From: Bacteroidales bacterium
GTDB taxonomy: Bacteria > Bacteroidota > Bacteroidia > Bacteroidales > WCHB1-69
Length of the DNA: 5,568 bases
Direction: 5' to 3'
NCBI GenBank assembly: GCA_031264975.1
Contig: JAISDH010000165.1
Coordinates: 1-5,568 of the forward strand
Shown here: positions 1 through 5,308 of the stretch, in pieces
How positions within the stretch are numbered: position 1 is the stretch's first letter
How the letters are laid out: every line of letters starts with the position of its first letter
The notes under the pieces: generated by a model
The model's database searches: none
The model's input: the letters and a program-made list of their open reading frames with translations, nothing else
Told to the model about the DNA's origin: nothing
Position numbers and translations under genes: made by a program

Positions 1-75
1 AGCTCGTTAATAGCAACATACTTTCATATAACTTCAAATCTATCTACTATGCTGAGCACGGTCTATTTTTACGCA

Positions 76-108
76 TTTCCCGTTAGGGAAACCATATCAA
101 TAGAAAAA
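76..108 (+). repeat. REP-like hairpin repeat, copy 1
   Basis: A perfect 6-bp stem TTTCCC/GGGAAA (76-81 with 86-91) closes a GTTA loop. It is followed by CC and the tail ATATCAATAGAAAA (94-107). Copy 2 at 129-159 has the same architecture and nearly the same tail. A short GC hairpin followed by a conserved single-stranded tail is the layout of REP elements mobilised by RAYT-type (TnpA-REP, IS200-like) transposases. That link is inference, because no such transposase is in the window. Confidence 0.55.
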
Positions 109-128
109 CGTGTACCGCCTATCTCCTC

Positions 129-159
129 TTCCCCGTAGGGGAAACATATCAATGGAAAA
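129..159 (+). repeat. REP-like hairpin repeat, copy 2
   Basis: The stem TTCCCC/GGGGAA (129-134 with 138-143) closes a GTA loop and is followed by the tail ATATCAATGGAAAA (146-159). The tail differs from copy 1 by one base. The stem sequence differs but pairing is kept, which suggests the structure is the conserved part. Flanking ATCTC (121-125) and GAGAT (160-164) could form an extra outer 5-bp stem around this copy. Confidence 0.55.
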
Positions 160-167
160 GAGATGAA

Positions 168-181
168 TGCCCTAACGGGCA
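168..181 (-). repeat. Inverted hairpin sharing the REP core; possible terminator of the tat operon
   Basis: The stem TGCCC/GGGCA (168-172 with 177-181) closes a TAAC loop. On the minus strand its core reads CCCGTTAGGG, identical to the 10-base core of copy 1, so it lies in inverted orientation to copies 1 and 2, as in paired REP arrangements. It does not carry the ATATCAAT tail. It lies about 105 bases past the tatC stop in the direction of transcription and is followed there by ATTCATCTCTTTT, so it could act as a weak intrinsic terminator. The T-run is interrupted, so this is uncertain. Confidence 0.35.
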
Positions 182-285
182 ATACTCAAAAACCAGACCG
201 CGCAAAGTATAACAACAAATCACTTGCAAGTCTGTAAAAGTTATTTCCTTTTTGCATTTATCGTGGATTAATAGGCAACTAACCA

Positions 286-1155
286 CTAATCATTATTTTC
301 ACGGCTTGCCTGCCTGTTGCCTGTTGCTTGTTGCCTGCTGCCTTCCATCCTTTCGCCCTTCTTCCTTTTCATAGCGTTTTTTACGATGAAAATACTTACT
401 TCGTACAATAAATAAATAGGAAAAAATACGAGTAATAAGGTAAAGGCATCTGCCGTGGGCGTAATAATAGCCGCAACAATCAATATGATTACAACGGCAT
501 GTTTGCGGTGTTTCTTCATAAATGTATCGGTCAAAAAGCCAAGTTTGGCGAAAAACCACGATATGACCGGTAACTCAGACGTCAAGCCTAACATTAAAGA
601 CAACATGAGAAAGGTGTTGATATAGGAAGACAGGTTAATCGTATTATGTATTTCGGCGCTTACCTGGTACGTCCCCAAAAACCGGAAAGACAGGGGGAAA
701 ATGAGAAAATAATTCAACAAAACCCCAAAGAAAAAAAGTAATGACGAATATAAAATCACCCGGAACGCATATTTCCTTTCATTGTGATACAGGGCAGGTG
801 ATACAAACCGAAAAACCTGATAGATAATATACGGAAATGCAATCAAAATCCCCGCATAAAATGCAATCTTCATGTGAATAAGAAACTGTGAAGAAAGTTG
901 CGTATTGATTAAATCCACATGAAATTCTCCCGGACAAATAGCCGGAAAAGAAATCTGTTCCGCTATGAAACAAAAGAAATGATACAATATAAAATCGGAT
1001 TTCTGCGGCGCCAATACAATGTTGAACAATACATCCTTATTGAAAAATGCAATAAACATGAACACAATCACAACAATCACAATCCGAACAATTACCCACC
1101 GCAATTCTTCCAAATGTTCCCAAAAAGTATATGCTTTTCCTTTTTGTATGTTCAT
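286..1155 (-). CDS. tatC: Sec-independent protein translocase TatC
   Basis: TatC is the polytopic core of the twin-arginine translocase. It binds the RR signal of folded substrates and recruits TatA. The 289-residue product shows the family N-terminal motif HLEELR (14-19), six hydrophobic segments (about 22-38, 92-113, 131-155, 178-203, 217-233, 237-258), the cytoplasmic-loop motif SPALYHNE with the conserved Glu126, and TPTAD (232-236), whose Asp236 matches the conserved Asp211 of E. coli TatC. The Gln found four residues after that Asp in E. coli is Leu here. The first periplasmic loop (about 40-92) is long and contains Cys62 and Cys74; I believe this is usual for Bacteroidales TatC but cannot check. 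The ATG overlaps the tatA stop (ATGA), implying translational coupling. The C-terminal tail past residue 262 is basic, low-complexity and encoded by a 7-bp tandem repeat. Confidence 0.96.
   Translation of the reverse strand: MNIQKGKAYTFWEHLEELRWVIVRIVIVVIVFMFIAFFNKDVLFNIVLAPQKSDFILYHFFCFIAEQISFPAICPGEFHVDLINTQLSSQFLIHMKIAFYAGILIAFPYIIYQVFRFVSPALYHNERKYAFRVILYSSLLFFFGVLLNYFLIFPLSFRFLGTYQVSAEIHNTINLSSYINTFLMLSLMLGLTSELPVISWFFAKLGFLTDTFMKKHRKHAVVIILIVAAIITPTADAFTLLLVFFPIYLLYEVSIFIVKNAMKRKKGERMEGSRQQATGNRQASRENND
313..340 (+). repeat. Heptamer tandem repeat in the 3' end of tatC
   Basis: Four consecutive 7-base units on the plus strand read CCTGTTG, CCTGTTG, CTTGTTG, CCTGCTG. A partial unit (CCTG, 309-312) precedes them and another starts at 341. 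The repeat encodes the Ser/Arg/Gln-rich tail of TatC. Because 7 is not a multiple of 3, gain or loss of a unit shifts the reading frame of the tail. All three frames reach a stop soon after the repeat (286-288, 279-281 and 299-301), so slippage would swap the tail without destroying the membrane domain. Confidence 0.7.
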
Positions 1156-1367
1156 TCTTTTGCGTCTTCGGAATTTGTTTTTTCCTCTTGCTCTTTTTCT
1201 CCTTTATTGTCGTTTATTCCGTTGATACCGTCTTTAAAACTTTTCACGCCTTTGCCTAATCCTCTCATCATCTCCGGAATTTTTCTTCCGCCAAAGAACA
1301 ACAAGACTATAAGCGCGATTAATATAATTTCTTGTGTTCCGATACCTAAAAACAATAGTGTTCCCAT
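1152..1367 (-). CDS. tatA: Twin-arginine translocase subunit TatA (TatA/E family)
   Basis: TatA forms the oligomeric, substrate-gated part of the Tat translocase. The 71-residue product has the family layout: a short N-terminus, one transmembrane helix (about 5-25), the hinge FGGRKIPE (25-32), an amphipathic helix (about 33-46) and a charged, acidic C-terminal tail. Glu13 sits where E. coli TatA has Gln8 and TatB has Glu8, and Pro31 follows the hinge as in TatB. With no separate tatB in this operon, a single bifunctional TatA is likely (inference). It lies 17 bases after the Fe-S gene, and its TGA stop overlaps the tatC ATG by 4 bases. No Shine-Dalgarno sequence is visible in the AT-rich spacer. 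Confidence 0.95.
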   Translation of the reverse strand: MGTLLFLGIGTQEIILIALIVLLFFGGRKIPEMMRGLGKGVKSFKDGINGINDNKGEKEQEEKTNSEDAKE

Positions 1368-1384
1368 TTTGTAATATAATATTA

Positions 1385-2905
1385 TTAAAAACCAAAATCT
1401 GTTATTTCCTTTTCATCTGTTTGTTCTACGGTAAAAGCCTTTGCCTGTTGTTGGATTTTATTTCCTTCTACGTGAATAGCGCGATAGGGACGAGTTGGGC
1501 AGATAAATTCACAACCTCCACATCCCACGCACATATCAGGGTCGACAAAAGGAATTGTCAAACCGTCTTTATAGGGTACCATCTTTACCGCTTGCGTAGG
1601 ACAATGTTCCGAACAGGCGCCGCAATTGGTTCCCTCGCGGTGTACTACACACATCGTTTCATCAAAAACAACACGCCCTACCTGCGTCAAATGTTTTTCC
1701 TCTACCGACAACGGTTTTAATGCCCCATTAGGACATATATTAGAACAAACAGTACAATCAAAATTGCAAAACCCTTTTTCAAAAGACATTACCGGTTGCA
1801 TAATTCCACCGAAGCCATATTCCATCCATGCGGGTTTCAGTACATTGGACGGACATTTGGCAATACATAAATGACACGAAGTGCAATGATGCAGTAAGTG
1901 TTCCGCTCCCACCGCTCCCGGAGGACTGATAGGGACAGTACGCCTCCCTCCATTCACTGTTTTTGCCTTTCCTTGTGCCCACGTTGCAGGAATGGCGATG
2001 GCAGTTGCCAATCCGGAGAGTAGAAACTGTCTTTTTTGTTCGTTTATACTTTTTTGTTTTTCGTTTTTCCGATTCATTTTCTTTCCGGCTACCGTAAACG
2101 ATAACCCTTCTCTATTACAACTGTCAATACAATTGAAACAATTTACACAACGACTGTAATCAACCGTTCCGGCTTTACTGTCAATACATGAAGCCTTGCA
2201 TTCTTTGGCGCACAATCCGCAATGGTTACAGGCGTCTGTCTTGATTCGTATTTTAAAAAGTGCAAACTTGCCGACATACCCAAGTACAGTTCCCACCGGA
2301 CAGATTGTATTACAATAAAGTCTTCCGCTTTTCCATGCCAGAAATCCTACGATACCCAAGGTAAATATTCCGATTATAAACGCATAGAGACTTTGCATTA
2401 CAATTTCAATCCGGTAAAAGGTATAGTTCCCAAAATGGTTAAAGACTGTTGCCAACAAATTATTCCCCAGCAGGTAAACAGGTTTAAACAAATGAACAAG
2501 CATTCTCCCGTAAGCGCTGTAAGGGTCTATCAACCCCAATATAAATGTATATCCCAGACAGAAAGTAATGATAGCGACGCCCACAACAGACCACCGCAAG
2601 ACAGGATTGTTTTTCCGGTAAGCGTATCGTTTTTTCTTTCGACTTACAAGTTTTGATATTTTGCTTACCACGTCCTGAAAGATACCCATAGGGCAAACAA
2701 CAGAACAATATACCCGTCCAAATAATAATGTAATCCCTATAATGCATACAATCGCAACAATATTTACAAACAGTAAAGCAGGAATAAATTGTATATGCGC
2801 CAACACATGAAATTGATGAGATAATATACCTGCAAAATCAAGGAAATAAAAGGTTATCAATATAAGAATGAGCGCAGATATAATTACCCGTAAACTTTTC
2901 AACAT
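1385..2905 (-). CDS. NapH/NapG-like membrane-anchored polyferredoxin (fusion)
   Basis: Probable electron-transfer membrane protein; the partner is unknown. The start is taken as ATG at 2905 (506 aa); a TTG two codons upstream would give 508. Residues 1-275 look like NapH/CcoG-type proteins: transmembrane helices near 6-28, 41-62, 104-126 and 170-190, two CxxxCP motifs (Cys67/71 and Cys198/202), and two ferredoxin motifs, Cys226/229/232/236 and Cys253/256/259/263. A basic linker then leads to KRQFL (291-295) and a hydrophobic stretch (294-310), resembling a Tat signal with KR instead of RR. The remainder resembles NapG/MauM, with four further cluster motifs: Cys341/344/347/351, Cys380/384/387/391, Cys419/428/431/435 and Cys459/462/465/469. 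The expected topology puts the first two clusters in the cytoplasm and the last four in the periplasm. The gene lies 8 bases after the DUF362 gene and upstream of tatA. No nap-type reductase is nearby, so nitrate reduction is not implied. Confidence 0.88.
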   Translation of the reverse strand: MLKSLRVIISALILILITFYFLDFAGILSHQFHVLAHIQFIPALLFVNIVAIVCIIGITLLFGRVYCSVVCPMGIFQDVVSKISKLVSRKKKRYAYRKNNPVLRWSVVGVAIITFCLGYTFILGLIDPYSAYGRMLVHLFKPVYLLGNNLLATVFNHFGNYTFYRIEIVMQSLYAFIIGIFTLGIVGFLAWKSGRLYCNTICPVGTVLGYVGKFALFKIRIKTDACNHCGLCAKECKASCIDSKAGTVDYSRCVNCFNCIDSCNREGLSFTVAGKKMNRKNEKQKSINEQKRQFLLSGLATAIAIPATWAQGKAKTVNGGRRTVPISPPGAVGAEHLLHHCTSCHLCIAKCPSNVLKPAWMEYGFGGIMQPVMSFEKGFCNFDCTVCSNICPNGALKPLSVEEKHLTQVGRVVFDETMCVVHREGTNCGACSEHCPTQAVKMVPYKDGLTIPFVDPDMCVGCGGCEFICPTRPYRAIHVEGNKIQQQAKAFTVEQTDEKEITDFGF

Positions 2906-2913
2906 GTGCAATA

Positions 2914-3852
2914 TTACATTTTAATTCTCTTCACGTTCAACTTGTCAATATCCATGGTTCCGATTCCCAGTGTCTGACCGTTTTCCAGATATTTTACATG
3001 GTCTAAGGGCATATCCCGTACCTGACTAAAAAATTTTGTTGCAGCAGTATCTACCGCCACCATATCCTGCGACAAAAACAATCCCTTTGTCAGCACAACA
3101 TCCGCTTCCGACCGTCCTTGGGGACCGTTTGATTTCATCAATCTGTAGGCGTCAACTACATTCAATACCGGTTTTTTATCAAGAGTACACACGTCCGCAA
3201 TACATTGCTGTAGATTAGTGCTGTGAAATATTCTTCTGTCCCAAATAATCCCCATTAAATTTTTCATGGAAATACTCATATTCGCGCCTCCATGATGCTT
3301 CAAAATGGGAACATTAATCCATGCGTCACATTCCAAAATGGCTTTGTGAACTTTTGTTGTTTTCAGTTTTTTACCTTGTGGCAGAGAAACGGTTTGATAA
3401 TACGATTCTTCGTTTGCCGGCAATACTTTAGCTCCTGCCGCTTTTGCTGCTGCTTCTATTCCACTATTTTTATAGCACTTGACCCAATCGTCGCAGGTAT
3501 GGTCAAAGACGACAACTTCTTTAGCGCCTGCGGAAACGCATTGACGAACAATTTCCGTCACCAACTTAGGATTGGTATTTCCTGCCAATGCCGGAGTTTT
3601 ATCCCAACCGATATTGGGTTTGACAACCACTTTATATCCGCTTTTGATAAATTTGTTTATTCCTCCCATTTCAGCAATGGCTTTTTTGAACATTGCATCC
3701 GGTTCGCCTCCCATTACGGCAACCAAATCTACAGCCTTACCAGTTTGAGTATTTTGCACTGACTGGGCAAAAATATCCATCCCTCCATTTAGTTTGAGGG
3801 TAAAGGCGGCGCCGCTTAACGCCAGAGCTTTTAAAAAATCTCGTCTATCCAT
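2914..3852 (-). CDS. DUF362 domain-containing protein with Tat signal peptide
   Basis: Uncharacterised DUF362 (PF04015) family protein of 312 residues, predicted to be exported folded to the periplasm. The N-terminus MDRRDFLKAL is a consensus twin-arginine motif (RRDFLK, 3-8), followed by a hydrophobic stretch (9-20) and a possible cleavage site after Ala29. The mature part shows family hallmarks: KPNIGW (78-83), LKHHGGANMSISMKNLMG (184-201) and DMVAVDTAA (263-271). Cysteines 105, 120, 126, 175, 217 and 222 are scattered and do not form a ferredoxin motif, unlike DUF362 proteins fused to 4Fe-4S domains. The iron-sulfur part may thus be supplied in trans by the next gene, 8 bases downstream (inference). 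The ATG at 3852 gives the complete Tat signal and is preceded by AGGAAT repeats. The biochemical function of the family is unknown to me. Confidence 0.88.
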   Translation of the reverse strand: MDRRDFLKALALSGAAFTLKLNGGMDIFAQSVQNTQTGKAVDLVAVMGGEPDAMFKKAIAEMGGINKFIKSGYKVVVKPNIGWDKTPALAGNTNPKLVTEIVRQCVSAGAKEVVVFDHTCDDWVKCYKNSGIEAAAKAAGAKVLPANEESYYQTVSLPQGKKLKTTKVHKAILECDAWINVPILKHHGGANMSISMKNLMGIIWDRRIFHSTNLQQCIADVCTLDKKPVLNVVDAYRLMKSNGPQGRSEADVVLTKGLFLSQDMVAVDTAATKFFSQVRDMPLDHVKYLENGQTLGIGTMDIDKLNVKRIKM

Positions 3853-3876
3853 ATTCCTATTCCTATTCTTATTCTT
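3853..3876 (-). repeat. Hexamer tandem repeat forming the ribosome-binding region of the DUF362 gene
   Basis: Directly before the ATG, the minus strand reads AAGAAT twice and then AGGAAT twice, four hexamers abutting the start codon. The first AGGAAT places an AGGA-like Shine-Dalgarno core about 8 bases from the ATG, while the second is too close to work. Change in copy number would alter spacing or number of these elements and hence translation of the Tat substrate. Confidence 0.6.
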
Positions 3877-3877
3877 T

Positions 3878-3892
3878 ATAGCAGAAAGCTAT
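3878..3892. other. Small inverted repeat between the phosphoribosyltransferase and DUF362 genes
   Basis: ATAGC (3878-3882) and GCTAT (3888-3892) form a 5-bp stem with a 5-base loop in the 60-base spacer. No T-run follows on either strand, so it is not an intrinsic terminator. It could be a processing or regulatory site, or chance. Confidence 0.25.
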
Positions 3893-3912
3893 CTCTTATT
3901 ACTTTTATTTGA

Positions 3913-4314
3913 TTAAAACAATATCCAGGGAAATCTAAAACAATCTTCATCATACAGACTATAATCCGCTTTTCCATTGACGGCAAATGTTTTTACCTTC
4001 TTTGCCTTTTGAAGTAATTCGGAAGCAAACCCAAAAGTTGCGCCTGTTTTTACACGGTCGTCTACCAGTAAGACAGTTTTATTTTCAAAATCAAAATTAA
4101 TCGGATGCACTAATTGAGGATAATCATATTTTTTATTCTGATACCGGTCTCGCAGATTAATTTTCAATAATTCTATCGTAATGTCAAGGCGTTGGTTCAA
4201 TATGGCTGCCGGAATTATTCCACCATTCGTAATAGCAACTATCATGTCGAACGTTTCCTGAAATTCAACTTCCCGAAAGCGAATCATTACTTCTTCTAAC
4301 GACTTACTTCCCAT
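3913..4314 (-). CDS. Type I phosphoribosyltransferase (PRTase) domain protein
   Basis: Transfers a ribose-5-phosphate group from PRPP to an acceptor, probably a purine-like base. The 133-residue protein contains the PRPP-binding motif VLLVDDRVKTGAT (81-93) with the Asp85-Asp86 pair and the Thr90-Gly91-x-Thr93 phosphate loop. It also has the TNGG pyrophosphate loop (29-32) and a flexible basic segment (about 50-65). The ending CFRFPW (125-130) recalls the FPW ending of small xanthine/hypoxanthine-type PRTases. The acceptor cannot be read from the sequence. The reading frame is open further upstream but overlaps the ECF gene there. The ATG at 4314, two bases after the ECF stop, gives a protein of normal domain length and is preferred. 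Tight linkage suggests it traps what the ECF S component imports (inference). Confidence 0.85.
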   Translation of the reverse strand: MGSKSLEEVMIRFREVEFQETFDMIVAITNGGIIPAAILNQRLDITIELLKINLRDRYQNKKYDYPQLVHPINFDFENKTVLLVDDRVKTGATFGFASELLQKAKKVKTFAVNGKADYSLYDEDCFRFPWILF

Positions 4315-4316
4315 TA

Positions 4317-4829
4317 TCACAGTTTGGCAATTAGCTTTAGAAATAGGTATCCGCCAAAGACTTGTACCAACAATCCGGGTAAACCCAAACGAATATCCTG
4401 CAGGGCATGAATGAAATCTCCAACAATAGCCCATTCTATTATTGAGCCGAGAAGCTGATATGTCAACACAATACCAATAATCCCCAATAAGGAAACTTTC
4501 CCAAAACGATAGGCAACGTATGCCCCCGCACATGCTAACAGAATAGATTTTGTCAAGATAACCGGTAAACTATGCACAGGAGGCATACCAAACAGCAGGC
4601 TGTTAATCATCGGAGACAATACCGCCGTTAATAATCCCACGCCGATACCATATTTATAGGCGGCGATGAGTGTAAAAAAATAAACGGGAAGCCACATCAC
4701 TCCTCCATGAGGCATAAGATGACACAGTTGAGGTAACGCTATGTTTCCCACAATAAATAATAAGGCAAAGAGATATGTTTTTATCTCGCTAAACGAAAAC
4801 GAATACAATTTCACAGTTGTTCTTTCCAT
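4317..4829 (-). CDS. ECF transporter S component (substrate-binding membrane subunit)
   Basis: Small 170-residue integral membrane protein with about six hydrophobic segments (17-35, 44-60, 62-80, 87-107, 112-133, 148-168), the size and layout of energy-coupling-factor S components that bind vitamins or related small molecules. Polar and charged residues are few; the segments HLMPHGG (37-43), the Pro-rich turn GMPPVHSLP (81-89) and IEWAIVGDF (131-139) are likely ligand-facing or loop regions. It resembles a Bacteroidales family usually annotated only as ECF transporter S component, so the substrate is unknown. The ATPase and EcfT subunits are not in the window and would have to be shared from elsewhere. 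First gene of the leftward cluster; a PRTase follows after 2 bases, which favours a base-like ligand (inference). Confidence 0.8.
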   Translation of the reverse strand: MERTTVKLYSFSFSEIKTYLFALLFIVGNIALPQLCHLMPHGGVMWLPVYFFTLIAAYKYGIGVGLLTAVLSPMINSLLFGMPPVHSLPVILTKSILLACAGAYVAYRFGKVSLLGIIGIVLTYQLLGSIIEWAIVGDFIHALQDIRLGLPGLLVQVFGGYLFLKLIAKL

Positions 4830-4880
4830 GATTGATTACTTTTTAATGACTAAATTAGAGAACTAATATTCTGATACCAA

Positions 4881-4900
4881 AAAAATATATAAATATTTTT
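4881..4900. other. AT-only inverted repeat in the ECF-gene leader
   Basis: AAAAATAT (4881-4888) and ATATTTTT (4893-4900) are perfect 8-base complements around an ATAA loop. In RNA the stem would be weak, and in AT-rich DNA such a repeat can occur by chance. It lies about 50 bases upstream of the ECF start codon. Confidence 0.3.
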
Positions 4901-4911
4901 AACATCAAACG

Positions 4912-4924
4912 AAGATAGTATCTT
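4912..4924. promoter_or_regulatory. Candidate operator palindrome
   Basis: AAGATA-G-TATCTT is a perfect palindrome with 6-base arms around a single base. It lies about 83 bases upstream of the ECF start codon and about 26 bases downstream (in the direction of transcription) of the candidate -7 element, so a bound dimeric regulator could block transcription from it. There is no second copy in the window and no regulator gene to match it. Confidence 0.3.
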
Positions 4925-4949
4925 GAAAATTGTATGAAGTATGACTTTA

Positions 4950-4957
4950 CAAATGTA
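4950..4957 (-). promoter_or_regulatory. Candidate Bacteroidetes -7 promoter element for the ECF-tat cluster
   Basis: On the minus strand the sequence is TACATTTG, an exact match to the Bacteroides -7 consensus TAnnTTTG. It lies about 120 bases before the ECF start codon and points into the cluster. No good TTTG -33 element is visible 19-21 bases upstream, only an AT-rich stretch, so the call is tentative. Confidence 0.35.
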
Positions 4958-5308
4958 TTTTGTTTTAAAGAATTGATAATTAAATGGAAAATATTATCCC
5001 ATATTGGAAAAAACCAATGAATATCCTGCAATTATCTGAATAGTGAAGGCAGAAAAACAAGGGTGAGACAGGAAATGTTAGGAGAGAGAACAGGAATTTT
5101 AGTTGTCAAACGCTGAGGAACTGTTTTTGAGAGATGAAAGTTGCGTTCGTATAAGATACCTGGAATTATTTACTATTTCTTTATCATCTAATTACAATCT
5201 TTTTTTGTCGTGTCAAAAAGGAAAAAATCATCTCTTTTGATAGAATTTCTGTTTTGGCATTGAATATGTATTTCTATGATAAAATGAGCGTGGTGCAAAT
5301 GTGAATCT

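Larger units (their letters stand above)
1..285. other. Non-coding region downstream of tatC with small hairpin repeats
   Basis: No convincing gene is present. One forward frame is open from base 1 to a TAG at 136-138, but its last half is just translated repeat sequence and the peptide is not recognisable, so it could at most be the tail of a gene outside the window. The region holds three short hairpins (76-91, 129-143, 168-181). Because tatC runs leftward into this region, the first hairpin its transcript meets is 168-181, whose minus-strand sequence continues into a moderately T-rich stretch. Confidence 0.6.
4830..5308. other. AT-rich divergent intergenic region
   Basis: This 479-base region separates the leftward cluster from the rightward gene at 5309. 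No gene of convincing length or composition is present. It holds a candidate promoter, a perfect palindrome and an AT-only inverted repeat in the leader of the ECF gene. Near 5201-5220 a 6-bp AT-rich hairpin (TTTTTG/CAAAAA around TCGTGT) is also visible. I recognise no riboswitch or structured RNA family, and find no TAnnTTTG promoter for the rightward gene. Confidence 0.5.

Noticed and set aside
76..181. CRISPR array from the repeated hairpins
   Set aside because: Only two direct copies with an imperfect core, no regular spacer series and no cas genes.
919..1374. 151-codon forward frame and other forward frames opposite tatC, the Fe-S gene and DUF362
   Set aside because: All are antisense shadows of well-supported minus-strand genes and have no recognisable domains.
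1385..2905. Naming the Fe-S gene napH or napG and inferring nitrate reduction
   Set aside because: The similarity is at the level of cluster and topology motifs; no napA, napB or molybdopterin gene is nearby.
4315..4533. Longer N-terminus for the phosphoribosyltransferase, reading through the ECF gene
   Set aside because: The upstream part overlaps the ECF gene in another frame, is not PRTase-like, and a good ATG at 4314 gives the expected domain length.
4830..4950. Riboswitch in the leader of the ECF S-component gene
   Set aside because: ECF S genes are often riboswitch-controlled, but this leader is nearly all A/T and shows none of the conserved boxes of TPP, cobalamin, FMN or preQ1 elements that I could recognise.
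4984..5043. 19-residue forward frame starting with ATG, possible leader peptide
   Set aside because: Too short to support, with no attenuator hairpin or codon run after it.
5103..5240. 46-codon forward frame starting with TTG in the intergenic region
   Set aside because: The product is not recognisable, the start codon is rare, and there is no supporting context; more likely chance or very decayed sequence.
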